NCBI GenBank assembly: GCA_965221755.1 | Contig: OZ244921.1 | Location: 1-64,000 of the forward strand | Reading direction: 5' to 3' | Source: Azophilus sp965221755 | GTDB taxonomy: Bacteria > Pseudomonadota > Gammaproteobacteria > Pseudomonadales > Azotimanducaceae | DNA length: 64,000 nt | Shown here: piece by piece, positions 47,016 through 57,400 of the stretch | Position numbering within the stretch: the first letter of the stretch is position 1 | Layout: the number at the start of each line of letters is the position of its first letter | Made by a program: the position numbers and the translations under genes | Notes under the pieces: model-generated | Seen by the model: only the letters and a program-made list of their open reading frames with translations | Databases searched by the model: none | What the model was told of the DNA's origin: nothing

Positions 47016-47807
47016 CTACAGATGATCGACAAAGACGTGCTCCTTGGCGAGCCAGATGGCGGAGCGCTTGAAGTCGATGAAGCGGGCCTCATCGGCCACC
47101 GCCCGCCGCCCGGCTTCGACCCGCTCCGGCGTCGATGCAGGCAAGGCATCGCGCTCGAACCAGAGTTCGGCGTGGCCGTCGTAGGCCTCGACCTCGGTGT
47201 TACGCGCATGGGTCAGGGCGGCGTCGAGCCGCTCATCACGCACCCGATGCACCTGCAGGTAGCGCCGGATGCCGGATCCGGCCGCCTGGCGGCGGATCAG
47301 CGGGCCGTGGTTGGCGTACCAGTGCTCATGGGCTTCGCCAAGCGCGAGCGCCGTCTTCATGCGCAGCGGGAAGCAGAGCTTGACCAGCCCGCTGCGAGGC
47401 GTGGCGACCAAGTTCTCAGGCGTGGGGTTGACCTGTGGAAACTCATGGCCGAGCCACAGCGGCGAATTGGGCAGGTCGATGAAGTTGGCCTCATCCGCCA
47501 CCAAGGCGGCCGCAGCGGCGCGGCCAGCCGGGGAGGATGCGGCCTCCATGAGCGCGGCACGGCTCTCGAACCAAATCTCGGCGACGCCATCGTAAATCGG
47601 CTCCATGCCGCCACGCGCCTTCGCCATGCCGGCAGCGGCAGCAAGCGCCGCCTCGTCGCGCAGCGTATGCGACTGCAAGTAGCGCAGCGCACCCAACCGC
47701 CGGGCATGGCTGGCCACCAAGGGGCCGTGCTCCTCCAGCCAATAGCGGTGGAACTCTGCGTGGCTGAGGTTCGGCTGCTTGCGCAGCAGGAAGGTGAGGC
47801 GCAGCAT
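47016..47807 (-). CDS. Protein with two EthD domains
   Basis: The 263-residue protein is an internal duplication of the EthD dimeric alpha-beta barrel fold: LTFLLRKQPNLSHAEFHRYW with YDGVAEIWFES in the first half, and FPLRMKTALALGEAHEHWY with YDGHAELWFERD in the second. EthD proteins are small helper or degradation enzymes for ethers, quinones and polyketides. The role here is unknown. Starts 2 bases after the upstream MBL gene ends. Confidence 0.85.
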   Translation of the reverse strand: MLRLTFLLRKQPNLSHAEFHRYWLEEHGPLVASHARRLGALRYLQSHTLRDEAALAAAAGMAKARGGMEPIYDGVAEIWFESRAALMEAASSPAGRAAAAALVADEANFIDLPNSPLWLGHEFPQVNPTPENLVATPRSGLVKLCFPLRMKTALALGEAHEHWYANHGPLIRRQAAGSGIRRYLQVHRVRDERLDAALTHARNTEVEAYDGHAELWFERDALPASTPERVEAGRRAVADEARFIDFKRSAIWLAKEHVFVDHL

Positions 47808-47809
47808 GG

Positions 47810-48754
47810 CTAGCCTCCCGCCCGGACGAGGCTGGCGTAGGCACGGTTGACGAAACCGGATGGATCGCCGAAGGCCGCATCGAACGGCGCCGTCGGCTTG
47901 GCCTTGAGGACGGCCTCAAGGTCCGCGCCCTCCGCGATGAGGTCCACGATGGCCGCGCGCGCCGTTTCAAGCATGTGGATGTAGTCGGCGAGCGCCTGAC
48001 GGTCGGTCACCGGGCCGTGGCCAGGAATGACCGTGGCGTCCTCGTCGATTTCCGCGAGCGCCGCGGCGCAGAAGCGGATCATGCCGTCGAGGTCGCCGCC
48101 ATTGTCCACATCAATGAACGGATAGCCTGAGTTGTTGAACACATCGCCCAAGTGGACGGCGTTGCGGCCCCGGAAGATCACTGCCGCATCGCCGTTGGTG
48201 TGCGCGGGGCCGAAGTGGACCAAGTCGATCCGTTCGCCGTTGAAGTGGAACTGCATCGTCTCATCAAAGGTGATCGCCGGCCGGGCGTCCTCCGGATAGG
48301 CCTGCTGCTGGTACTGCATCGCCACCAGATTGATGATGCGCGCATCCGCCATCATGCGCCGCGAGTTGGCTTGGGCCACCAGCCAAGTGCCTTGCGGCCC
48401 CAAGGCCAGATTGCCGTCCGCGTGGTCGAAGTGCCAGTGGGTGTTGATGGCGAAGTCCACGGCGCCGCCACCGAGCTCGGCAATCTTGGCCTCGATCTTA
48501 GGCATTAGCTGCGGAAACTGGTCATCGACGATGAGCACCCCGTCGTCGCCGATGCTGAGGGCGATGTTGCCCCCCAGGCCAAAGAGCACGTACAGCCCAT
48601 CACCGTGCTGCTCGGCCTTGATCTCGGTGCTGTCAAAATCCCAGCCAAAGGCGCCCAGCAACTCATCGAGCGTCATCAGGTCGTGGGCTTGGGCGCGGAG
48701 CGGCGCAATGGCCAAGCCGGCCAACAGCAGGCCCTTGCAGATGGCGCCACCCAT
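47810..48754 (-). CDS. MBL-fold metallo-hydrolase, exported
   Basis: 314 residues with a signal peptide (MGGAICKGLLLAGLAIAPLRAQA) and the metallo-beta-lactamase zinc motif THWHFDHADGN; further ligands in FGPAHTNGDA and IPGHGP. It resembles the periplasmic class B3/SoxH/quinoprotein-relay-like hydrolases more than true beta-lactamases. Substrate unknown. First gene of the minus-strand cluster MBL-EthD-selenoprotein-SDR-SDR-like. Confidence 0.88.
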   Translation of the reverse strand: MGGAICKGLLLAGLAIAPLRAQAHDLMTLDELLGAFGWDFDSTEIKAEQHGDGLYVLFGLGGNIALSIGDDGVLIVDDQFPQLMPKIEAKIAELGGGAVDFAINTHWHFDHADGNLALGPQGTWLVAQANSRRMMADARIINLVAMQYQQQAYPEDARPAITFDETMQFHFNGERIDLVHFGPAHTNGDAAVIFRGRNAVHLGDVFNNSGYPFIDVDNGGDLDGMIRFCAAALAEIDEDATVIPGHGPVTDRQALADYIHMLETARAAIVDLIAEGADLEAVLKAKPTAPFDAAFGDPSGFVNRAYASLVRAGG

Positions 48755-48831
48755 TTAGCCTCTCCCGAAACAGCATTGCCGGGAAGATTAACCCAACAGT
48801 GCTTGCGGTACGAGGGTGTGCTGTGCTGTGC

Positions 48832-48860
48832 TTGCCGGCGGCGCGGTTGATATGGACAAT
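48832..48860 (+). promoter_or_regulatory. Possible promoter of GYD gene
   Basis: TTGCCG (48832-48837) and GACAAT (48855-48860) are 17 bases apart; transcription would begin near 48867. Confidence 0.4.
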
Positions 48861-48875
48861 ATCCCGGAATCCAAA

Positions 48876-48922
48876 GGCTGCTCGACGGCCATTTTTTAAG
48901 GAAGCGCTGATCCGCTCAGCGC
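48876..48922 (+). promoter_or_regulatory. Leader hairpins before GYD gene
   Basis: A short stem GGCTG/CGGCC (48876-48890) followed by six T resembles a weak intrinsic terminator. A second stem GCGCTGA/TCAGCGC (48904-48922) ends just before the ribosome site AGGAG (48927-48931). The order suggests an attenuator-like leader; this is inference from a single sequence. Confidence 0.35.
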
Positions 48923-48938
48923 ATATAGGAGAATCGTC

Positions 48939-49259
48939 ATGGCGAAGTACCTGTTCCGAACGAGTTACACCAAGGCTGGCGTTGAAGGCCTGATCCGGGA
49001 AGGCGGAAGCGGGCGGCGGGCGGCGCTGAAGCAAACAGTGGAAGGCCTCGGCGGCACGCTTGAGGGTTTCTACTACGCCTTCGGCGACGACGACCTGCTG
49101 CTGATCGTCGATCTCCCCAACGACGAGGCCACCGCGGCTTTTTCGATGTTTGTCAGCGCCGCGGGGGCATTGACGGTCTCTTGCACGGTGTTGATTGCGC
49201 CGGAAACCGTCGACGGGGCAATCAGAAAGAGCGTCGCCTACCGCAAACCCGGGGATTGA
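48939..49259 (+). CDS. GYD domain protein
   Basis: The 106-residue protein has the GYD-family pattern: KYLFRTSYTKAGVEGLIREG, then ALKQTVEGLGGTLEGFYYAFGDDDLLLIVDLPND and the end RKSVAYRKPGD. These are small dimeric alpha-beta barrel proteins with no established function. AGGAG lies 7 bases before the ATG. It is divergent from the MBL gene. Confidence 0.9.
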   Translation: MAKYLFRTSYTKAGVEGLIREGGSGRRAALKQTVEGLGGTLEGFYYAFGDDDLLLIVDLPNDEATAAFSMFVSAAGALTVSCTVLIAPETVDGAIRKSVAYRKPGD

Positions 49260-49469
49260 TTCCACCGGCAATCCGCGCCGCGCCAATGCCATTTCCCGCG
49301 CACTGCGCAGAACCGGGGTGTCAGGCACAGCGACGGGTCAAAGCCGCGACTCCGTTCCGCACGGACTGATCGCCGCGCAATCCGCGGCGGCTTTTCCTCC
49401 GGGATTTCCGCGACTGCAGCGCCGCCGAGCTTGAACTGCTCGCCCAGCGCGCGCAAGCGGATGTGCCGG

Positions 49470-49735
49470 CTTAAGGACATTTCGGAACTTTTCGCCTGCC
49501 GGATCAGGCAGCATCCTCGATCCCGGCAAGGCATTCGTTCGGGGTTCGGCAAGGAAGCCGCCCAGTGCGGCCGCCGGCAGTTGTGGAGGAACTCGTGCCG
49601 GGCGAGCCTTGGGGCGACGGCGGCGACGGTGAGTGGTCCGTCGTAGAGGCTCCGGAACTCGGTCCGGGCGGATCGGTTGGCGCGCTCGACGCCCCGCCCT
49701 TGGGCGGGCGGACGTCTCCCGGATGGCAGCCATCT
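49470..49735 (-). pseudogene. Transposase remnant, IS copy left of autotransporter
   Basis: The minus frame reads VERANRSARTEFRSLYDG, then RLARHEFLHNCRRPHWAASL, the integrase-core C-terminus, and is followed by a terminal stretch with ACATTTCGGAACTTTTCGCC on the plus strand. It contains the same disrupting hairpin (GACGCCCCGCCC...) as the copy at 30580-30870. Only the 3' part of the transposase gene remains. Confidence 0.75.
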
Positions 49736-49740
49736 TACGG

Positions 49741-49993
49741 ACATCCGGAACCGGCGGCGGCGTTTCACGCCGGGATGGACCGGCCTGCGGGCCATGCACT
49801 GGGGCGTAGCGCAAATGCTGATCGCCGGCGGCAACGCCAAATTCGGCCACGCGGCGGCGTTCTCCCACGACTTGCCCGAGCCCTTGCGCAAAACAATCCA
49901 AGTGGGCACCAACCCGGCGTTCGCGCACATCGCGCCGGAGGCCGAGAACCGGTTGGACAAAAGGCGGGACCGAAGCGGCACCGGGGCGCCCGC
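49741..49993. other. Unassigned stretch between IS remnant and barrel fragment
   Basis: An open plus-strand frame contains MHWGVAQMLIAGGNAKFGHA and APEAENRLDKRR, but I recognise no family and see no start. It may be further decayed mobile-element sequence. Confidence 0.3.
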
Positions 49994-50335
49994 TCACCAG
50001 CGGACGGAGAGTTCGATCTCGAGGGCGTGCTCCGGGGCGCCGGCGGCGCTTTCCCTGCGCGCCGCCTTGACGCCGAGCGACAGGTCGGGCGCGCCTTCGG
50101 ATTCCGGCGCGAGGCTCCAGCCGACGCTGTAGCCGCGCCCGCCCGGCGACGTCTCGAACTCGGCTTGCGGAACGCCGGTGAAGCGCCCGCAGAAGTCCTG
50201 CCGCAGCCCCAGCGACGGCCCTCGCCGCGTGGCCGGCGACGGATCGAACGACAGCGCCGCCGAGAACCCGCGTTCCCTCGCCGCGCCGTCCTCGTGCGTC
50301 AACAGCATCCGCCCCGACAGGTCCAGCGACAACCC
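49994..50335 (-). pseudogene. Detached C-terminal beta-barrel fragment of an autotransporter
   Basis: About 113 residues: LSLDLSGRMLLTHEDGAARE, GPSLGLRQDFCG and the end IELSVRW with a terminal aromatic residue, as in outer membrane proteins. It resembles the second-to-last part of the neighbouring giant autotransporter (LAFELEGRRLVTHEDDGF and LGPSVSLRRHWG), so it is the tail of a paralogous barrel. It has no start of its own; the apparent Met is inside the IS630 inverted repeat. Confidence 0.7.
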
Positions 50336-50337
50336 TA

Positions 50338-51485
50338 GTGTCATGTCCCGCAAATACGTGCAGATAGACGTTCGAGTTTGCTGAAGATCGACTCCGCCGT
50401 AGCGGCCCAGACGAAGGGGGAGGCGGAGGCATTGTGGTTGGCGATGAACGCCTCGATCGTGTTGACCAGTTGAGCGACGCTGTCGAACGAGCCGCGCTTG
50501 ATGGCCCGTTGGCTGATGAGGCCGAACCAGCGCTCCACCTGATTGAGCCAGGATGCCGAAGTGGGCGTGAAGTGAAGATGGAACCGTGGTTTTCGGGCGA
50601 GCCAAGCGACGACCTTGGGGTGCTTGTGGGTCGCATGGTTGTCCAGGACAGGATGCAGGTCGAGTTCGGGCGGCGTCTCCTTGTCGATGAGCCGCAGGAA
50701 GGAGAGAAACTCCTGATGGCGATGACGCTTGGAGCATTTGCCGATCACCTTGCCGGTCGCCACGTCCAGGGCGGCGAACAGCGTGGTGGTTCCGTGCCGG
50801 ATGTAATCATGGGTATAGCCTTCGACATGGCCAAGCCCCATCGGCAATGTGGGCTGGGTGCGATTGAGGGCTTGGATCTGGCTCTTCTCATCGGCACACA
50901 ACACCATGGCGTTGTCGGGGGGGTTGAGGTGGAGGCCTGTCACATCGCGCACCTTCTCGACGAAGAACGGGTCGCTGGACAGCTTGAAGGTCTCGCTGCG
51001 GTGCGGCTTGATTCCGAACAGGGAGAACCAGCGCTGGACGGTGCTCTTCGACACGCCTTGGGCCTGCGCCATCGACCGCACGCTCCAAGCACTGGCGTGC
51101 TCGGGCTTGTCCTGCAAGGCGCGGGTGATGAGTTCGGCCACCTTTTCATCGTCATGGGTGCGGGGGCGTCCCGGGCGAAGCTCGTCATGCAGGCCTTCGA
51201 CGCCGCGCTCGAGAAACCGCCGCCGCCACTTGCCCACCGCCGAGGGCGAGACGGCCAGGCGTTCGGCAACGGCCGCATTGGTCAGCCCCTGCGCACAGGC
51301 CAGCACGATGCGAGCGCGCTGGACCAGACCGTAGGGCATCGAGGTGGACTCGGACAGGGCGGTGACTTGTCCGCGTTGTGCGTCGGTGAGGACCAAGGGG
51401 GGCAGGGGACGTCCGCGCGGCATGGAGGCTCTCGCGTTGCTGGAAAGACCTGCATTATAGTGCTCGTATTTGAGGGACATGACAC
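50338..51485 (-). mobile_element. IS630-family insertion sequence, 1148 bp
   Basis: The ends are GTGTCATGTCCCGCAAATAC (from 50338) and the complement of TGAGGGACATGACAC (to 51485), 23 of 25 terminal bases matching. The flanking TA dinucleotides (50336-50337 and 51486-51487) are the target duplication expected for IS630. The element looks intact. Confidence 0.93.
50341..51423 (-). CDS. IS630 family transposase
   Basis: The 360-residue transposase has an N-terminal helix-turn-helix (TNAAVAERLAVSPSAVGKWR) and the DDE triad in CADEKSQIQAL, LDNHATHKHPKV and SASWLNQVERWF, as in the Tc1/mariner-related IS630 family. The ATG at 51423 (MPRGRPLPP) is chosen; an earlier ATG lies inside the inverted repeat. 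The stop is inside the other inverted repeat. No frameshift is visible. Confidence 0.92.
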   Translation of the reverse strand: MPRGRPLPPLVLTDAQRGQVTALSESTSMPYGLVQRARIVLACAQGLTNAAVAERLAVSPSAVGKWRRRFLERGVEGLHDELRPGRPRTHDDEKVAELITRALQDKPEHASAWSVRSMAQAQGVSKSTVQRWFSLFGIKPHRSETFKLSSDPFFVEKVRDVTGLHLNPPDNAMVLCADEKSQIQALNRTQPTLPMGLGHVEGYTHDYIRHGTTTLFAALDVATGKVIGKCSKRHRHQEFLSFLRLIDKETPPELDLHPVLDNHATHKHPKVVAWLARKPRFHLHFTPTSASWLNQVERWFGLISQRAIKRGSFDSVAQLVNTIEAFIANHNASASPFVWAATAESIFSKLERLSARICGT

Positions 51486-54400
51486 TAGAAGCGCAGGCGG
51501 GCTTCCAGCGAGGCGCCGTGGTCGTTCCCGCCGAGGACGCCGGCGCGGCGCGTCAGCTTGAAGGCCATGCTGGCGTCGATGGCCGCGCGGCCCGTGTCCA
51601 GAGGCCGCATGCGCCAGCCCAGCGTTTGCAGGCTGCCGCCGCCCTGCGCCCCGTGCAGCAGGAAGGGCCTGCCCAGGAAGCGCCCGCCGAACAGGGGCAG
51701 GCCCCAGCCGAACTCGGCATCGAGCCCGCCGGCGGCCGACTCCGTCCCGAACCGGCCCATGTGGCGCATGGCGAACAGCTGGTCCAGCCCGCTGGCCGTG
51801 GCGATTCCCCAATGCCGGCGCAGCGACACGGACGGGCCGAGGCCGCCCTTGCCCCGCACATCCCAGGCGAGGTGCGCGGAAGCGCCCGTCTGGCTGAAGC
51901 CGTCGTCCTCGTGCGTGACCAGGCGGCGGCCTTCGAGTTCGAAGGCGAGGCCGCCCCGCATCCAGGAGACGCCGGCGGACACCTCGCCGCCCAGGCCCTC
52001 CTCGGCGTCGCCGCCGTCCCATCGCGCGCCGCCCTCGAGCCGCGCCGAGAGCTGCCCGCCGTCCGCCGTCCGGCGGCTCCAGGACGCCTCGACCGCCGCC
52101 CGGATGCGGCTCGCCTCGGCTTCCGCCCTCGGCATTCCGGCCGAGGCCTCGGCGGTCGACCGCATCGCCATGGCGTCGGAAAGCAGCGACACGCTGAAGC
52201 CGTCGCCGAAGTCCGCCAGTTCGCCGCGCAGGCCGGCGGCGCCCATTTCCATTTCAACGTCGGCCTCGACGCGCGCCCCCCGCTCCGGCGCGAGCGTCGT
52301 GCCGCCCCGGCCCACGCTGAGCGCGCCCCAAGCGGAGAAGCGGTCGGTGGCCGTGCTGAGATAGGGCGTCAGCGCGGTCATGGTGGATTCCATCGCGCCC
52401 CGGCCGACGGCGCCGACGTAGTCGCCCTCGCCGCGGCTGTGGGACACGCTGAGGCCGAGCAGCGAGCGGCGGCCCACCGACAGGTCCGCCCCGAACTGGC
52501 CGGTCACCACGTCGCCGTCGACCGCGACGCCGCCGGCGCGGCCGTCAAGGCTGGTCACGGAACCCCGGCCCCACAGCCCCCAGGCCGACCCGCGCTGCGT
52601 CGTGCCGCCGGCGTTGAAGGAGGAGTTCGCCAAGGCGTTGCGCAGCAGGTGGCCGAGCGAGTTGCCTGAGCGGGCCGTTAGCCCGGCCGTCGGCGCGGGC
52701 CATGCGCCTGCCGCCGGGCCGGCGACGTCGGGAATCGGCAGGGGCCGGCCTTCGCGGCCACCGCCGGCGAGGTCGCCGAAGGCCGCATCGGCTGGCGCGG
52801 ATTCGCCGGCGAAGGCATCGCCGGCGCCCAGGCCTTGACCGGCGAACATGACCTTCAAGCCCGTGCCGCCGCCCTCGCCGCCGCCCTCACTCGACCGCAT
52901 CCCGGCCTGAGCGCGCCGCGCCGCCACGCGGTCGCCGATGCCCTCGAGTATCTGCTCGGACACGACGCGGCCGAAGCGCGGCAGCCATGCGCTGGCGGCG
53001 TCGGACGCGGACGGACGGTCGTCGTCGGCCACCGCCACCGCGACCTCGACCGAGACGCCGTCGTAGCCGCCGCCCGACGCCGCGTGCGTCAGCGCCCCCG
53101 ACGCATCGGCGATGTCGTCGTCCTCCAGGGCCGTCACCGTCACCTCCTGCGCCACGCTCCAGTCGTCGGCGGTGAACGTCAGGCTCGCCGGCGACGCCAG
53201 AACCCCCGCGCCGGCCGACGCCGCGATGGCCACCGTCACCGCGCCCGTGGGCGCGGCGCCCAGCGACACCGCGTACGAGCCGCTGCCGCCCTCGTCCAGC
53301 GACAGCGAGGACGGCGACGCCGCCAGCGAGGGCTCGTCGTCGTCGGCCACCGCCACCGCGACCTCCGCCGAGGCGCCGTCGTAGCCGCCGCCCGACGCCG
53401 CGTGCGTCAGCGCCCCCGACGCATCGGCGATGTCGTCGTCCTCCAGGGCCGTCACCGTCACCTCCTGCGCCACGCTCCAGTCGTCGGCGGTGAACGTCAG
53501 GCTCGCCGGCGACGCCTCCACCCCCGCGCCGGCCGACGCCGCGATGGCCACCGTCACCGCGCCCGCGGGCGCGGCGCCCAGCGACACCGCGTACGAGCCG
53601 CTGCCGCCCTCGTCCAGCGACAGCGAGGACGGCGACGCGACCAGCGAAGGCTCGTCGTTGTCGGCCACGGCAAGCGACGCGGAGGCGCCGGTTTGCGAGA
53701 GGGCGTAGCCAACGCCGCCCTGCAGGGCGACCGACACCGTCCCGTCGGCCTCGACCGCATCGTCGTCCACGGTGGCCACGGTGAGGCTCATCGAAGGCCG
53801 CGAGGCGGACAGCTTGACGGAACGCCCGCCCAGATCCGCCGCCGCCACGAAATCGCCGGCCGCGGACACCCGCGCGGCCACCGTGACCTCGCCGCTCGGC
53901 GCCGGGCTTGCCGTGATCGTGAACAGCGCCCCGCCGCCCTCGACGACCGCCGGCCCCGCAACCACCGAAACGACCGGCCGGGTGACGACCACGAGGTTGA
54001 AGACGGTGGACGCGCTGCCGCCGTTGCCGTCGCTCGCCGTCACCTTCACCGCCAAGGCGCCCGCATCGGCTGGCTGCGGCGTGCCGGAAAAGGCGCGGGC
54101 ATCGGCGTTGAACCCCAGCCAGGCGGGCAGCGCGCCGTCGTCGCCCTGCGTCGCCGCGTAGGCGAGCGGGTCGCCGTCCGCATCGCTGAAGGTGCTCTCC
54201 GGGAAGGCGTAGTTGAAGGCCACGCCCGCCGTGGCGACCTGGTCCGGGATGGCGGCAACCACGGTCGGCGCCGCATTGGCCGGCGGCGGATCGTCCGCAT
54301 TCCCCGTGAGGGCTTCCCAAGTGGCGGTCCTCGAAACCGGGCTCGCCGGGCCCGTGTTCGTGCCGTCGGTCGCGCTGTCCGCGGCCACCGTCACCACCAC

Positions 54401-57400
54401 GTCGGCGCCGCCCGTCGGCGTGATCGCGAGCGTGTAGGCCGTCGCGCTCGTCGCCGTGAAGTCGCCCGCCGCGCCGCCGGCCACCGTGATGTCGTCCTTC
54501 ACGAACCCCGTGACCGCCTCCGAGAAGGTGAACGTCGCCGTGAAGGCGTCGCGGTTGCTGATCCTGTCCGGCACCCCGCTGATTTCCACCGTCGGCGCGC
54601 TCGAGTCCGGGTCGGTGATGCGGAAGTCCGCCAGGGTGTCGGCGCCGCTCGCGCCGCCGCCGAGGCCGGTGCCGGAAGTCGCGTCCAGCGCGCCAAGGCC
54701 GATGACGACCGTCTCGCCGCCCGACTCGGGGGTGCCGTCCGCCGCCGCGCTCAGCGTCAGCGTCACCTGCCTCGCCGTCGTCCCCGTGCTCGGCCCGGTG
54801 AAGGTCACCGCCGCGTTGCCGGAGTCCAGGTTCGCGCAGGCCACCCCGGTCGGCAGCGCCGTCGGGCACGCCGTCGTGTAGTCCGTGCCCCGGGTCGCGG
54901 TGCCGGCGCCGGTGCCGAAGGTCAGGGGCACCGGCAGCGTCTCGCCGTTCACCAGGCCCCGGTTCAGGGTGATGGTGAAGGCCTTCGTCCCGCCCTCCAC
55001 GACATCCCCGGCACTCCCCGCCAGGGTCACCGCGGTCGGGTCGTTGTCCACCACCGTGACCGTCGCCGCCGTGCCGCTGAGGTTGTGGTAGTTGCTGTCC
55101 CGGGAGGATGTGGTGTAGGTGACGGCCAGCTCCCGGCCGAGCGGGCTGTCCGTGCTGTCGTCGGTGGCGCGCACCGTCACCGTCTGCGGCGTGCTCCAGA
55201 AGGAGTTGGTGAAACCGATCTGCGCGCTGCTGGCGAACGTGCTGCCTGTGGAGAGCTCCAGCCCGGCGGGGGCGGTCACGGCGACCGCGACGTTGTCCGA
55301 CGGCGGGGTGTTCAGCACCACCGTGAAGGTCGCCGTGTCCGTGGTGCTGCCCTCGGTCACCTGCCTGTCGCTCGGCTGCGCCGTGGTCACGCCGACGGTG
55401 TCGTCGTCGGTCACCGTCACCGCCACGCTGCCGGTCACCGACCCGTAGCCGCCCCCGCTCGCGCTGTGCGTCAGCGTCGCGGTGTCGTTCGCGGTGTCGT
55501 TGTCCCCGCCCGCCGACACCGTCACCGTCTGCGCGGTGCTCCAGGTGGTCGTGCTGAAGGTCAGCGTGTTCTGGTTGCCGTTCGCGTTGGAGTCGGTGTC
55601 CACCGTGACATCGCCGCTCGCCCCCCCGACCGTCACCGTCACCGTCCCCGTCGGCTGCGTCGCGAGCGCCACCGTGTAGGTGCCGCTGCCGCCCTCGGCC
55701 ACCGTCAGCGAAGTCGGGTCGAGGACCAGGCCCGGCGTGTCGTTGTCGGTGACCGTCACCGCCACGCTGCCGGTCACCGAGCCGTAGCCGCCCCCGCTCG
55801 CGCTGTGCGTCAGGGTGGCGCTGTCGTTCTCGGTGTCGTTGTCGGCCGCCGCCAGCACCGTCACCGTCCGCGCCGTGCTCCAGTTGGTGGTCGTGAAGGT
55901 CAGGGCGGTGGTCTGGGTGCCGGGCGTGGTGGAATCGGTGTCGAACGTCACCTCGCCGCTCGCCCCCCCGACCGTCACCGTCACGTTCCCGTCGGGCTGG
56001 CTCGAGAGCGCCACCGTGTAGGTCGCGCTCGCCTCCTCGACCACCGTCACCGCGGTCGAACTGAACACCAGGGCGGTCCACACCGCGGTCGCGGACTCCG
56101 CGCTCGCCGGGCCCGTGTTCGTGCCGTCGGTCGCGCTGTCCGCCGCCACCGTCACCACCACGTCCGCGCCGCCGTCGGGAGTCACCACCAGCGTATAGAC
56201 GGTCGCACTCGTCGCCGTGAACGTGCCCTTCGTGCCGCCGGTGACCGTCACGTCGTCGGTCGCGAAACCCGTGACATCCTCCGAGAAGGTGAACGTCGCG
56301 GTGATGTCGCCCGTGCCGCTGATCCTGTCCGGCACCCCGGTGATTTCCACCGTCGGCACGCTCGTGTCCGGATCGGTGATGCTGAAGTCCGCCAGGCTGT
56401 CGGTGCCGGAGGCGCCGCCGCCAAGGCCGGTGCCCGAATTCGCGTTCAGCGTGCCGAGGCCGATGACCACCGTCTCGCCGCCCGACTCGGCCGTGTTGTC
56501 CGTCGCCGCGCTCAGCGTCAGCGTGACCGTCGTCGCCGTCGTCCCCGTGCTCGGGCCGGTGAAGGTCACCATCGCGTTCCCGGAATCGAGGTTCGCGCAG
56601 GTCACCCCGGTCGGCAGCGTCGTCGGGCACGCCGTCATGTAGTCCGTGCCGCGCGTCGCGCCGCCGCTGAAGGTCAGGGGCACCGGCAGCGTCTCGCCGT
56701 TCACCAGGCCCCGGTTCAGGGTGATGGTGAAGGTCTTCGTCCCGCCCTCCACGACATCCCCGGCACTCCCCGCCAGGGTCACCGCGGTCGGGTCGTTGTC
56801 CACCACCGTGACCGTGGCCGCATCGCCGCTCAGGCCGCTGTAGCCGCTGTCCGACGAAGCCGCGGCATAGGTGACCGTCAGCTCCCGCCCGATGGGGCTG
56901 TCGGTGCTGTCGTCGGTGGCGCGCACCGTCACCGTCTGCGCCGTGCCCCAGTTGCTGTTCGTGAAGGTCAGCGCCTCGCTCGAACCGAAGGTGCTGCCCG
57001 CGTCCGGACCGTCCAGCGTCAGCCCGGCGGGCGCGGTCACCGTCACCGTGACATCGCTCGACGGCACGGTGTTCAGCACCACCGTGAAGGTGGCCGTGTC
57101 CGTGGCGCTGCCCTCGGTGGCCTCCCCGTCGGTCGTCGCCGTGGCCACGCCCGGCGTGTCGTCGTCGGTCACCGTCACCTCCACGCTGTCGCCGGTGAGC
57201 GCGGCGTAGTCGCCGCCGGCGGCCGTGTGGGTCAGCGTGGCGCTGTCGTTGTCGGTGTCGCCGTCCTCGTCCGCCGACACCGTCACCGTCTGCGCGGTGT
57301 TCCAGTCGCCGGTGGTGAAGGTCAGCGTGTTCTGGTTGCCGCCCGTGTCGCCGTCGGTGTCCACCGTCACCTCGCCGCTCACGCCCCCGACCGTCACCGT

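Noticed and set aside
49677..50132. A plus-strand frame with MHWGVAQMLIAGGNAKFGHA that might be a small gene.
   Set aside because: It begins in the IS remnant, has no start or ribosome site, and runs antisense through the barrel fragment.
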